A DNA stretch of 34,842 nucleotides from NCBI GenBank assembly GCA_001777655.1, contig MFER01000002.1, forward strand, positions 1-34,842. Direction: 5' to 3'. Within the stretch, counting starts at the first letter, position 1; each line of letters starts with the position of its first letter. Shown one piece after another: positions 1 through 7,675 of this stretch. The notes beneath the pieces were generated by a model that worked only from the letters and a program-made list of their open reading frames with translations, had not been told where the DNA came from and made no database searches. The DNA is from Candidatus Doudnabacteria bacterium RIFCSPHIGHO2_02_FULL_43_13b. GTDB lineage: Bacteria > Patescibacteriota > Doudnabacteria > UBA920 > O2-02-FULL-48-8. A program made the position numbers and the translations under genes.

Positions 1-31
1 TACTTTACAAACTTAACAGGGTGGTCACTAT

Positions 32-1519
32 CTATCTGAACCTAGACAGAGCTTTTTTAATCCGAGATAAAATTATTTCTCTGCCATTTGGTAAAACACC
101 GAACGCTTCCATGATCTCAAACGGTCCGGGAGAAGCTTTAAGTCCAGTTAAGGCGATTCGAAGCGGCCAAAGCATTGATCCTTTATCTTTGCCTGTAAGT
201 TCGTCCAAAAATTTCTTTTCAATTTCTTGTTTTGAAATTTGAAATTCGAAATTCGAAATTATTTTTTTTGCGTCAGACAAAGATTGTTTAATCTCTTCAT
301 TATTCATTTTTTTCCAGCGTAATAGTTCCGGATTGAACTCAGGCTCGCTGAAAAAATACCTAACCCTCTCCCCTATTTCAGATAGCTTTTTTAGTCGTCC
401 TTGTTCCAAAGCGATAATTTTGAATAAAAATTCTTTCGGGTATTTTTTAAATTCGGTGAAAGTTTCGGTTAAGTATGGTAAAAGTCGCAAGTGCAGCTCC
501 TCGATCTTCAGTTCGCGAATATACACGCCATTGAGCCAGTCGAGTTTTTCCAAATCGAAAACCGCCCCGGACTTATTTAGTTTCTCGAAAGAGAATTCCT
601 CAATCAATTCATCCAGGGTAAATTTTTCCTGCTCGGTTTTTGGATTCCAACCGAGTAATGCCACGAAATTTAAGAGCGCTTCCGGCAGGTATCCTTGTTC
701 CAAAAAGTCTTTGACCGCCACGTCTCCTTCTCTTTTTGAAAGTTTTTTCCGCGATTTGGAAAGCAGCAGGGGCAAATGCGCAAATTTCGGCAATTCCCAC
801 CCAAACGACGAATAAATCAAAATATGCTTGGGCGTGGACGGGATCCACTCTTCTCCGCGAATCACATAATTGACGCCCATCAAATAATCATCCACCACCA
901 CAGCTAGATGGTAAGTTGGGAAACCATCTGATTTGAGCAAAACTTGATCGTCCAAATCGTTGGTTGAGATTTCAATTTGGCCATGAACCAGATCGGTAAA
1001 TCGGATTTGCTGATTTGGCGGGACGTTTAATCGAATTACTTTAGGTTCATTATTTTTAATCTTGTTTTGAATTTCTTCTTTTGTTAGTTTAAGACAGAGC
1101 TTGTCGTATTTGGGTGGTATTTTTTTGGCTGTCTGTTCACTGCGTAAGGCTGTCAATCTTTCTTGGCTGCAAAAACAATAATAAGCGTTTCCCCGATTAA
1201 CTAAGTCTTCCGCATATTTTTTATAAAGACCTAATCTTTTCGATTGCAGGTAAGGTCCTCGATCTCCTTTTTCTAAAACTACCCCATCCCAATAAAAACC
1301 TTCGTCGGGATTAAGTTTAAAATCCGTCAGAGTCTGAACTATATTTTCAAGCGCCCCTGGAACATTTCTTGCTTGATCAGTGTCTTCTATTCGTAGGATA
1401 AACTTGCCGTTGTTTTTTTTAGCCCATAGAAATTCAAACAAAGCGGTGCGCAACCCGCCAATGTGTAAAAATCCCGTGGGACTGGGAGCGAATCTAGTTC
1501 TAACTTCTACTCGATCCAT
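32..1519 (-). CDS. gltX: Glutamyl-tRNA synthetase (GluRS), class I
   Basis: The protein charges tRNA-Glu, or tRNA-Glu/Gln if the enzyme is non-discriminating, with glutamate in the cytoplasm. With the start at 1519 it has 495 residues, a normal bacterial length. The class I signature SPTGFLHIGG lies at residues 13-22 and the KMSKS-type loop KLSKR at 259-263. A CFC pair near 115-117 resembles the zinc-knuckle position of some GluRS. An upstream in-frame ATG at 1567 would add 16 unrelated residues, so I chose the ATG at 1519, directly before the conserved VEVRTRFAPSPTG. The gene overlaps the end of the upstream wecG-like gene by 20 nt, so the two are probably cotranscribed. A 7-nt-period tandem array (234-261) falls in the C-terminal anticodon-binding region and encodes the segment around SNFEFQIS. 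No glnS or gatCAB is visible here, so discrimination cannot be judged. Confidence 0.96.
   Translation of the reverse strand: MDRVEVRTRFAPSPTGFLHIGGLRTALFEFLWAKKNNGKFILRIEDTDQARNVPGALENIVQTLTDFKLNPDEGFYWDGVVLEKGDRGPYLQSKRLGLYKKYAEDLVNRGNAYYCFCSQERLTALRSEQTAKKIPPKYDKLCLKLTKEEIQNKIKNNEPKVIRLNVPPNQQIRFTDLVHGQIEISTNDLDDQVLLKSDGFPTYHLAVVVDDYLMGVNYVIRGEEWIPSTPKHILIYSSFGWELPKFAHLPLLLSKSRKKLSKREGDVAVKDFLEQGYLPEALLNFVALLGWNPKTEQEKFTLDELIEEFSFEKLNKSGAVFDLEKLDWLNGVYIRELKIEELHLRLLPYLTETFTEFKKYPKEFLFKIIALEQGRLKKLSEIGERVRYFFSEPEFNPELLRWKKMNNEEIKQSLSDAKKIISNFEFQISKQEIEKKFLDELTGKDKGSMLWPLRIALTGLKASPGPFEIMEAFGVLPNGREIILSRIKKALSRFR
234..261. repeat. Heptamer tandem array, unit GAAATTC, within gltX
   Basis: Four adjacent 7-nt units read GAAATTT, GAAATTC, GAAATTC and GAAATTA on the plus strand. 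The array lies inside the gltX reading frame and keeps it open, encoding a short Phe/Glu/Gln/Ile stretch. Three units make 21 nt, so only changes of three units would keep the frame. Confidence 0.85.
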
Positions 1520-2333
1520 GTTTTCTTTTATATTGATAAATTTTCCATATAAATACCAAGACTGCATTCCAAATGCGAATTATCCGCCATGGTTGGGTAA
1601 TTAGCCTCCACAGCCACTCCAAGCCTATCAGATGCATAAATTTAGGTGGTACAAGCCGCTTTCCAGCTAAATAGTCAAATGTTCCACCTAGGCCGATTAC
1701 GACCCTGCAGTTGAGATTCTGCAGATTTTGAGCAATCCAGAATTCCTGTTTGGGAGGAGAATATGCTATAAGTAGTATATCAGAATTACTTCGAGCAATC
1801 TCCTCGACAATTTTTTCATCAAAAAGTCGTCCCGAAATGACTAGTTTAATGTTCAGGTTTGGAAATAATTTTTTTAACCGGGATGCCGCTTGTGTGGCCA
1901 CATTTCCTTGCCCTCCCACCAAACTGACAGAGTAATTGTTGTCAGTTGCGGATTTAGCCAAATCATAAATTAATTTGCTTCCGGTAATTTGTTCTTTAAT
2001 GATTGTTCTGACGTAATCTGGTTTGAGTACAATGGCTGCTCCAGTGTAGATTATTTGCCAGAGCGCCTGAATGTAAGTTAGCAGTTTATATTTTATTGTT
2101 GGTAGTGAGAGAAATTTGGCGGCCCACAATATCCCTATTCCATCGGGTAGGGCTATTGCTGCATTATTGAGAACCTGTTTATAATCAGGATCGTCAAGGG
2201 CAAAAACTACAAGTTCGGAATAAGGCGTGACAATGTATACATTTTTATCCGATCGGACAAAATTGTATATTTCCCGGATTACTGCCTCTTTGCTTAAATT
2301 ATCAATTAATACCCCAGCAACGTTGACCTTCAT
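1500..2333 (-). CDS. WecG/TagA/CpsF-family glycosyltransferase (GT26)
   Basis: The family transfers ManNAc or related N-acetyl-hexosaminuronic sugars from UDP donors to undecaprenyl-linked acceptors at the inner membrane face, an early step in teichoic acid or surface polysaccharide synthesis. The 277 residues are a slightly long family member. PDGIG at residues 63-67 holds the catalytic-type Asp, and SPPKQEFWI near 192-200 is the family P(K/R)QE-W motif. GLGGTFDYLAGK and the WLWRLITQPWR tail are also typical; the basic and aromatic C-terminus fits peripheral membrane binding. The start ATG at 2333 overlaps the thpR stop (ATGA), and the 3' end overlaps gltX by 20 nt, so this is the middle gene of a three-gene string. 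The sugar substrate cannot be told from sequence. Confidence 0.9.
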   Translation of the reverse strand: MKVNVAGVLIDNLSKEAVIREIYNFVRSDKNVYIVTPYSELVVFALDDPDYKQVLNNAAIALPDGIGILWAAKFLSLPTIKYKLLTYIQALWQIIYTGAAIVLKPDYVRTIIKEQITGSKLIYDLAKSATDNNYSVSLVGGQGNVATQAASRLKKLFPNLNIKLVISGRLFDEKIVEEIARSNSDILLIAYSPPKQEFWIAQNLQNLNCRVVIGLGGTFDYLAGKRLVPPKFMHLIGLEWLWRLITQPWRIIRIWNAVLVFIWKIYQYKRKHGSSRS

Positions 2334-2860
2334 AAAAGACTTTCCTCCTTAATTGGTATATGTTTCGCGTGACTTTCTAAAAGTTGACTTTCATAAAGCA
2401 CTACCCTATCCGCCAAAAAATTAAGTTTGCTGAGTTCTTCGTGGGGATAATTTTCGATTTTTCTTTTGGGAAACATATTATTATCCATATGGACCGAAGC
2501 TAGCTTTACGTGAGGGTAAAAGGAACGGTCTTGAAAATTAAAGCCAAGGTTTTTGAAATTTTTTTCCAGCTCTTTTTGAAACTTCATAATTGGATCGTTT
2601 TTCGATACAGTGAGGTGAATTTGATGATAAAACATTTGAAGACGGCTAAATTCCACTAAAAATGATTTTTGTCCCTGACAGAACTTAGAAAAGGTCTGGG
2701 TTAAACCCCCGAGTCGATCAGAACTTACCTCACCAAAAAAATTCAGGGTTATGTGTAAGTTTATCGTATTGATATAAGAAATCGGCAATCGCCCGCGAGT
2801 GATTGAGACTAAGAGATCCTTCGTGGATTGTGGCAGAGGAAGAGCGGTGAAGATACGCAT
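2330..2860 (-). CDS. thpR: RNA 2',3'-cyclic phosphodiesterase (2H / LigT family)
   Basis: The family opens 2',3'-cyclic phosphates on RNA ends; the archetype was described as a 2'-5' RNA ligase. The product has 176 residues, the usual size. The first 2H motif is intact (HIT, in INLHITLNFFGE). In the second, FYPHVKLASV, the usual Thr/Ser after the second His is Lys. The longer reading frame begins with a TTG at 2872, but that codon sits in the probable -10 box, so I take the ATG at 2860 before RIFTALPLP. The transcript would then begin only about 5 nt upstream. This is the first gene of the thpR - wecG-like - gltX string, divergent from the 2905 gene. Activity is uncertain because of the altered second motif. 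Confidence 0.82.
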   Translation of the reverse strand: MRIFTALPLPQSTKDLLVSITRGRLPISYINTINLHITLNFFGEVSSDRLGGLTQTFSKFCQGQKSFLVEFSRLQMFYHQIHLTVSKNDPIMKFQKELEKNFKNLGFNFQDRSFYPHVKLASVHMDNNMFPKRKIENYPHEELSKLNFLADRVVLYESQLLESHAKHIPIKEESLL

Positions 2861-2871
2861 AATTACTTTCA

Positions 2872-2877
2872 ATTATA
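2872..2877 (-). promoter_or_regulatory. -10 box TATAAT (extended TGC-TATAAT) for thpR
   Basis: On the minus strand the sequence reads TGCTATAAT, an extended -10 element. Its predicted start of transcription near 2865 lies about 5 nt before the thpR ATG. No clear -35 is visible, as is common with extended -10 promoters. Confidence 0.6.
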
Positions 2878-2886
2878 GCATAATTT

Positions 2887-2895
2887 TGATAGAAT
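2887..2895 (+). promoter_or_regulatory. Extended -10 box TGATAGAAT for the 2905-4539 operon
   Basis: TGATAGAAT carries the TGn extension and a 5/6 match to TATAAT. The predicted transcription start near 2902 is about 3 nt from the ATG at 2905, giving an almost leaderless mRNA. It lies back to back with the thpR promoter. Confidence 0.55.
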
Positions 2896-2904
2896 ATTCT
2901 TATT

Positions 2905-3147
2905 ATGGATATCAAACGCCAGTTCAAAAAGAATCGGTTCCTCCACTCCCCTGCTCATGTGCTGGCTGACGAACTCTCAATTAAATTGAACGACAAGAAA
3001 CATTTCGGATTCTATTTGAAAATGGCCACGATTTATGATCATAGTTTTTTACGTAGATTGGCCGGTGAAGTTTTAGAAAGTAAGTCGGCAAAAAAAACAG
3101 GAGCACTGTTTGCTTATTTGATAAAAAAGAATAAACCAAATGCTTAA
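2905..3147 (+). CDS. Small conserved-looking protein of unknown function, 80 aa
   Basis: I do not recognise this family. The 80-residue product is strongly basic, with no membrane segment and no cysteines. A central helical-looking stretch runs through HFGFYLKMATIYDHSFLRRLAGEVLES, and the end is Lys-rich. It is the first gene of a rightward string: its TAA overlaps the def start by 8 nt (def ATG at 3140), so translation is probably coupled. The codon use matches the neighbours and a promoter sits just upstream, which supports a real gene. The positive charge and position ahead of def and fmt would fit an RNA- or ribosome-linked role, but that is only context. Confidence 0.75.
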   Translation: MDIKRQFKKNRFLHSPAHVLADELSIKLNDKKHFGFYLKMATIYDHSFLRRLAGEVLESKSAKKTGALFAYLIKKNKPNA

Positions 3148-3616
3148 AATAATTATTGTTCCCAATCCAATTTTAACCCAAAAAACTGAACTAGTCTCAA
3201 AATTTGATTCGGCTCTTTCGAAATTAACCAGTCAAATGATCGCCGCCTGCAGAAACGCCAGCGGGATCGGATTGGCTGCGCCTCAGATCGGTAAATCAAT
3301 CCGCCTTTGTATTATAAACTTGGAGCACATGGGGATGCCGCCGTTTGCTCTGGTCAACCCGAAAATTGTAAAAAAATCCTGGAAGAAAGTGGAATTGGAA
3401 GAAGGTTGCCTTTCAATCCCAGGCGTATGTGGTATCGTTAGGCGTCCTCAAAAAATTACGATCAAAGCGAAAAATCTTGACGGTGAAGAAAAAAAGTTTG
3501 AAGCTGATGGATTGGTCTCTCGCGTTATTCAACATGAGGTCGATCATTTGGACGGGATATTATTTACCAGTAAAATTATTAGGCGGACTGATCCGAAGCC
3601 GCAAGAAAAAATGTGA
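3140..3616 (+). CDS. def: Peptide deformylase
   Basis: The enzyme removes the N-formyl group from nascent proteins at the ribosome exit. All three family motifs are present in its 158 residues: GIGLAAPQ (42-49), EGCLS with the metal-binding Cys (88-92), and HEVDH with the two metal His and the catalytic Glu (132-136). The start overlaps the preceding gene by 8 nt, and the stop TGA shares its last base with the fmt ATG. The def-fmt order is the common bacterial pairing: Fmt adds the formyl group and Def removes it. Confidence 0.97.
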   Translation: MLKIIIVPNPILTQKTELVSKFDSALSKLTSQMIAACRNASGIGLAAPQIGKSIRLCIINLEHMGMPPFALVNPKIVKKSWKKVELEEGCLSIPGVCGIVRRPQKITIKAKNLDGEEKKFEADGLVSRVIQHEVDHLDGILFTSKIIRRTDPKPQEKM

Positions 3617-4539
3617 TGCCTAAGAAAATTATCTTTGTTGGTACAACTGAATTTGGCATCCCAACGTTAGAAAAGCTCATGAAGGATTACGAGCTTGTCT
3701 TAATCATAACGCAGCCTGATAAACCAGCTGGTCGTGATAAGAAACTGACTCCTCCGCCGATCAAAACTTGGGCTGAGAAAAATAACATTAAAGTTCTTCA
3801 GCCTCAAAAAATTCTAGATTCTAAATTACAGATTTTAGATCCCCAGCCTGATTTGATGATTGTAGCCGCTTACGGGCAAATAATTCCGAAAGAAATACTA
3901 GATCTTCCCAAATTCGGCTCGATCAATATTCATGGCTCAATTTTACCTAAATACCGAGGTGCTTCGCCTATTCAAGCTGCCATTGCCAACGGCGACGCCG
4001 AAACAGGAATCACCCTGATTCAAATGGATGAAAAGATGGATCATGGGCCTCTGATCGCGGCTAAGACAATCAATATTAACAGTAACGATAATTACATGAC
4101 ACTTCACAAAAAATTGTCGGATACTGCGGCGGATTTGGTTGCCGAAACTTTACCCAAGTGGGTTTCAGGTGAAATCAAACCATACGAACAAAATCATGAA
4201 AAAGCTACTTTTGTCCATTTGCTATCAAAAAATGACAGCAAGATCAATTGGTCAAGACCCTCAATCGAGATTGACCGCCAAATCCGCGCTTTTAATCCGG
4301 AGCCTGGCACTTGGACGACGCTTGCCAATAAACATCTTAAAATTCTGGCAGCTGAAATTATTGCTGATCATAAAATAGAATTGCCGGGCAAGCTCTACGT
4401 CGCCAATGGCGAGCTGGCGGTAAAATGTTTGGATAGCGGTCTGCTTTTGAAAAAAGTCAAACCGGAAGGCAAAAATGAAATGACCGGCAAGGATTTCCTC
4501 AACGGTCTGAAGAATCTAAACAATAAAATATTTATTTAA
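3616..4539 (+). CDS. fmt: Methionyl-tRNA formyltransferase
   Basis: The enzyme formylates Met-tRNA(fMet) using 10-formyl-THF. From the ATG at 3616 (overlapping the def stop as TGATG) it has 307 residues. A GTG one codon upstream is possible but adds only one residue. The catalytic triad is visible as N104 and H106 in INIHGSILPKYRG and D142 in MDEKMDHGPL. The C-terminal OB-fold region begins near FNPEPGTWT. A 7-nt-period repeat array (3812-3846) encodes the variable segment KILDSKLQILDPQPD ahead of the conserved VAAYGQ strand. The 3' end overlaps the convergent SDR gene by 4 nt with no room for a terminator between them. Confidence 0.97.
   Translation: MPKKIIFVGTTEFGIPTLEKLMKDYELVLIITQPDKPAGRDKKLTPPPIKTWAEKNNIKVLQPQKILDSKLQILDPQPDLMIVAAYGQIIPKEILDLPKFGSINIHGSILPKYRGASPIQAAIANGDAETGITLIQMDEKMDHGPLIAAKTININSNDNYMTLHKKLSDTAADLVAETLPKWVSGEIKPYEQNHEKATFVHLLSKNDSKINWSRPSIEIDRQIRAFNPEPGTWTTLANKHLKILAAEIIADHKIELPGKLYVANGELAVKCLDSGLLLKKVKPEGKNEMTGKDFLNGLKNLNNKIFI
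3812..3846. repeat. Heptamer tandem array, unit TTCTAGA, within fmt
   Basis: Consecutive 7-nt units are TTCTAGA, TTCTAAA, TTACAGA, TTTTAGA and a degenerate TCCCCAG. They lie in frame inside fmt, at a loop that is variable in length among Fmt proteins. Confidence 0.75.
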
Positions 4540-5228
4540 GCAATCGAGCGGCCGCCATCCACAAATAAGACTTGACCAGTCACAAAATCGGCTTCCAGTA
4601 AATACAAGACGGTTTTAGAAATTTCTTCCGCCCCGCCCCATTTTTGAAGCGGGGTGCTTTTTAACACCTCAGCGTTATCCTCATCCGAAAAATCCGCGGG
4701 CTTGAGGATCGGCCCTGGTGCAATACAGTTAACCAAAATATTCGGCGCCAGCTCCTTCGCCAAAGACTTAGTTAGCCCTTGTATCGCTGATTTCGCGACA
4801 TTATAAGGCAAGTAATCTTTATAGGGTTGAGTCATGACTGACCAGTCAGAGATCAGAATAATTTTACCTTGCTTCATTTCATCAGCCACTGTTTTGGCCA
4901 CCAAAAATGCGCTCTTGGCAATCACATTCATATTCTCATCCCAATCTTTCTCTGAAAGACTGGACCAGGGAGTGGCTTTGTATATTGCAGCCATGTGAAT
5001 CAAGCCATCAATGTGGCCATAGTGTTTTTTTGTTTTAGAAACAACATCGGCAACTTGTTTGGAATCTGTCAGATCAGCCCGGATATACAAAACACTCTCA
5101 CCAAGCTCAGGCTTAGTCGTCATGTAAGTGACAGCTATCTTAACGCCTTTATCAATTAAGGCCTTTGCTACATCCTGGCCAATTCTCGCCACACCGGTCA
5201 AAATCAATGCTTTATCTTTAATAGTCAT
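4536..5228 (-). CDS. Short-chain dehydrogenase/reductase (FabG/FolM-like)
   Basis: This is a classical-size SDR of 230 residues using NAD(P)H. It has a variant nucleotide-binding motif TGVARIG (11-17, in place of TGxxxGIG), a Ser in the ISDWS segment (127-130), the catalytic pair Y142 and K146 in YNVAK, and the C-terminal VTGQVLFVDGG. The shortened glycine motif resembles pteridine-reductase/FolM-type SDRs more than FabG. A pterin-carbinolamine dehydratase lies about 2.5 kb away on the same strand, but that is a weak contextual hint. The substrate is unknown. The 3' end overlaps fmt by 4 nt. A heptamer repeat array lies immediately upstream of the start. Confidence 0.87.
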   Translation of the reverse strand: MTIKDKALILTGVARIGQDVAKALIDKGVKIAVTYMTTKPELGESVLYIRADLTDSKQVADVVSKTKKHYGHIDGLIHMAAIYKATPWSSLSEKDWDENMNVIAKSAFLVAKTVADEMKQGKIILISDWSVMTQPYKDYLPYNVAKSAIQGLTKSLAKELAPNILVNCIAPGPILKPADFSDEDNAEVLKSTPLQKWGGAEEISKTVLYLLEADFVTGQVLFVDGGRSIA

Positions 5229-5233
5229 TTTTC

Positions 5234-5268
5234 TAATTACTTATTACTCTTTACTAATTACTATCACC
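5234..5268. repeat. Heptamer tandem array, unit TAATTAC, at the SDR/sugar-dehydrogenase junction
   Basis: Five exact 7-nt steps read TAATTAC, TTATTAC, TCTTTAC, TAATTAC and TATCACC. The array fills the short gap between the SDR start (5228) and the stop of the next gene (5254) and runs into that gene's last five codons. It leaves no obvious Shine-Dalgarno site for the SDR. Confidence 0.8.
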
Positions 5269-6447
5269 AGTGTAACTAATTTTATAAATCACCCCGGCTT
5301 TGTCGTCAGACACAAACATTGTCCCTCCTGACTGGATCAAAATATCCACCGGCCGGCCGAGGGCGGAATTTCCTTGCAACCACCCTGTCACAAAATCCTC
5401 TGTGCCTTCGTAATTGCCTTGAGCGTCTAGTTTGATTCGAACCAACTTGTAACCCGTAGGCACAGACCGGTTCCAGGAACCATGAAAAGCGACGATGAGG
5501 TCATACCAGAAATCTTCTGGCCAACCTTCTTCTGGAACAAACGCCAATCCTAAAGGCGCCGAATGAGCCTGCATTTCTACGACTGGTGGAGTCTTATCAA
5601 GGCAAGGATCTTGTATGTAGACATTTTTATCGAAGTTTGTATCATGAATATTTTTTCCGAAGCAGTTGGGCCAGCCGTAATTTTTGCCTTCTTCCAAAAT
5701 ATTGATTTCGTCAGGCGGTATATCATCTCCCAACAAATCGCGGCCCATGTCTGTCCCCCACATCCGACCATCAACATAACTCCAATCAAAAAAGACGGTG
5801 TTACGAAGACCTGAAGCGAATTTTTTAAAATCACTGCCGTCACGATTTAGGGTATAAATCGCCGCCCTTCTTTCATCTTTTTCGACACAGACGTTGCAAG
5901 ATGAACCAATCGAGACATATAGTCGATCGTCTGGACCAAATTTTAATGTTCTCGTGAAATGCCCGCCACCCTGGGTTGGCAAATCAGCGATTTTCTGAGG
6001 ATCGGCGTCAGAGTAAACCGGTATTTTGGAAATTTTACCTCCCTCAGCATAATAAAGTATGAATGGTTCTTTATAATCAAAAACTAGTCCGTGGGGATTA
6101 TCCAGGTTGCGTAAAATACCGTCGCGCACGATCGGCACTATCTGATCTTTGATTTCAATGTAAGATATTTTTCCTAGACTTGTTTGTGAGACCCACATAT
6201 TGCCGAAGCCATCAAAGGCCATGACTCTCGCGCCTGGCAATCCTTTAGCGAAAATCTCGATTTTGAAATTGTCAGGTAATTTGAGGGGAAAATCTGTGGC
6301 ATTTTCTGAAGGGATAGTAGTGATATCCTCTGGGGGATTATTTATAGCCGGGCCGATCCCTCGGAGATTTTGATAATAAAAATAAAGGCCATACAGGATA
6401 GCGACTCCAACGAGGACAACAAGTAAATTTTTTATAAACTGCTTCAT
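5254..6447 (-). CDS. Membrane-anchored PQQ-type glucose/sorbosone dehydrogenase-like beta-propeller protein
   Basis: The 397 residues begin with an uncleaved-looking signal anchor (about residues 4-25), so the body probably lies outside the membrane. The rest looks like the GSDH/Hhip beta-propeller family, with repeats such as MAFDGFGNMWVSQ, LKFGPDDRLYVSIGSS and FVPEEGWPEDFWYDLIVAFHGSWNR and the Asn-Tyr-Gly-Trp-Pro segment (NYGWPNCFG). Members oxidise aldose sugars using PQQ. No PQQ synthesis gene is visible, so cofactor and substrate are open, and some family members are non-enzymatic. Two Cys (SCNVC) near the middle and a further pair may form disulfides. The ATG lies 2 nt downstream of the stop of the truncated metallo-beta-lactamase frame. 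Confidence 0.85.
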   Translation of the reverse strand: MKQFIKNLLVVLVGVAILYGLYFYYQNLRGIGPAINNPPEDITTIPSENATDFPLKLPDNFKIEIFAKGLPGARVMAFDGFGNMWVSQTSLGKISYIEIKDQIVPIVRDGILRNLDNPHGLVFDYKEPFILYYAEGGKISKIPVYSDADPQKIADLPTQGGGHFTRTLKFGPDDRLYVSIGSSCNVCVEKDERRAAIYTLNRDGSDFKKFASGLRNTVFFDWSYVDGRMWGTDMGRDLLGDDIPPDEINILEEGKNYGWPNCFGKNIHDTNFDKNVYIQDPCLDKTPPVVEMQAHSAPLGLAFVPEEGWPEDFWYDLIVAFHGSWNRSVPTGYKLVRIKLDAQGNYEGTEDFVTGWLQGNSALGRPVDILIQSGGTMFVSDDKAGVIYKISYTGDSN

Positions 6448-6449
6448 GT

Positions 6450-6839
6450 TTAGAATATATATTCTTTTTGGAGCTCCAAGACTTTAAAATCTATGCCGAT
6501 TTTTGGTAAGAAAATCTCAGGGATTTTATGATGACCGGTGAATAAGTTGGAATTAATTAAAGCGTCATGTACCGGAAAAGCAAATTTCGGCTTAATTTGC
6601 TTAGCGTAATCTACCGCATCGGAAATTTTTAGCCACAGACCCGCTACCGGCAAGGCCAAAATTTCCACCGACAGTTTAGGGTTATACAAGGCATCACCGG
6701 GGTAAAACAGCCGATCTCCAAAACGCGCAATCCTTTTTCTTCGATTAATAAGCAACAATGCCCTAGTCTCGTTATCTTCATATTTTTGCAAGTTCCAATT
6801 TAACTTTCTGGCCAAACCAGGTACGAGCATTTTTGGCAA
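6450..6839 (-). pseudogene. 5'-truncated metallo-beta-lactamase-fold hydrolase remnant
   Basis: An open frame of up to 129 codons matches only the C-terminal half of the UlaG-like metallo-beta-lactamase family. LFYPGDALYNP carries the bridging Asp, followed by VEILALPVAGLWLKISDAVDYAKQIKP and FPVHDALI with the last metal His. The N-terminal HxHxDH metal motif is missing. The family-like part starts at about 6780, exactly where murI ends; upstream codons up to the first Met (6839) only repeat murI in another frame. The likeliest history is a deletion that joined murI to the middle of this gene. It might still be translated through overlap with murI, but it cannot have normal two-metal chemistry. 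Confidence 0.75.
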
Positions 6840-7572
6840 AATCTAAGCTTAATTTGGTTACGTATATCTTCCGTTGCCGCTTTTTGGTCAGTTTCTTGTC
6901 AATTTTTGGGTGTCTATTTAAATAATCCAAGAGTTTAATGGGAACGACCTTGTCCTGGCTGATTAATTTTATTCCCTTTCCTAAACTTTGCGCAAATTTG
7001 TCACCAATTATGGCGTAGTGGGTACAACCTAAGATCAAATTCTTTACCTTTTTATTTTCAATAATCGCCGAGTATTTTCTAACGGCCTTTTCTAATTTGG
7101 CGAGTTGGTTTGTTTCCAAAAGTGGGACGAGTTCCGGGGCGGGTATTTCCGAGATTTTAAGCGCAGAGTTAAGTTTTCGAAGTTCCCTCGTATAAGCCTT
7201 GGCTTTGACTGTTGCATTAGTGGCGATGACGCAGGTATCCCCCGCTTTAATTAATTCCACGGTTGGGCGTATTACACCCAAAACCCTTCGATCTTGATAA
7301 TACTTAGGTAAAAAATTTTGTTGAATTTTGCGAAGCGCTTGGGCGGAGGAAGTATTGCAAGCAACAATTACCAACTGGCAGCCTTGGCGGAACAAAAAAT
7401 CCACGCCTTTCGAAGTAAGTTCAAGAATTTGACGTTGGTTTTTCTCGCCATAGGGCAGATTTTTCGTGTCGCCCAAATAAACATAATCATATTTTGATAA
7501 ATCTTTGCTCATGACCATACTACTGAGCAAATATAACCCGCCTAATCCTGAGTCAAATACGCCAATTTTCAT
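6778..7572 (-). CDS. murI: Glutamate racemase
   Basis: The enzyme converts L-Glu to D-Glu for peptidoglycan. The 264 residues have the normal family length. The N-terminal FDSGLGG (6-12) holds the conserved Asp-Ser. The two catalytic cysteines are C72 in ACNTSSA and C183 in GCTHY, with H185 beside the second. KNLPYGEK is the conserved loop. The C-terminus is intact, although it abuts the truncated metallo-beta-lactamase frame. No clear Shine-Dalgarno site precedes the ATG at 7572. Its presence indicates that the organism makes or remodels peptidoglycan. Confidence 0.95.
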   Translation of the reverse strand: MKIGVFDSGLGGLYLLSSMVMSKDLSKYDYVYLGDTKNLPYGEKNQRQILELTSKGVDFLFRQGCQLVIVACNTSSAQALRKIQQNFLPKYYQDRRVLGVIRPTVELIKAGDTCVIATNATVKAKAYTRELRKLNSALKISEIPAPELVPLLETNQLAKLEKAVRKYSAIIENKKVKNLILGCTHYAIIGDKFAQSLGKGIKLISQDKVVPIKLLDYLNRHPKIDKKLTKKRQRKIYVTKLSLDFAKNARTWFGQKVKLELAKI

Positions 7573-7675
7573 CCCGTTTAGAAATTTTGATTAGTTAATT
7601 ATGCGATTTAATTATATTATTCCCGTTGAATTTTATTTCACTGGCAAAGGTGCTTATGAGTATTTCTAACGGGAT

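Noticed and set aside
609-848. Minus-strand frame within gltX, and similar long frames opposite hppA (19153-20835) and secA.
   Set aside because: They are shadows of strong coding genes with full motifs in the main frame.
2341-2400. Repeated GACTTTC words in thpR as a seventh heptamer array.
   Set aside because: The copies are 15 nt apart, not at a 7-nt step, and only two occur.
7621-7674. Inverted TCCCGTT / AACGGGA pair between murI and the pterin dehydratase gene.
   Set aside because: Only 7 bp separated by about 40 nt, with no promoter context; easily chance.
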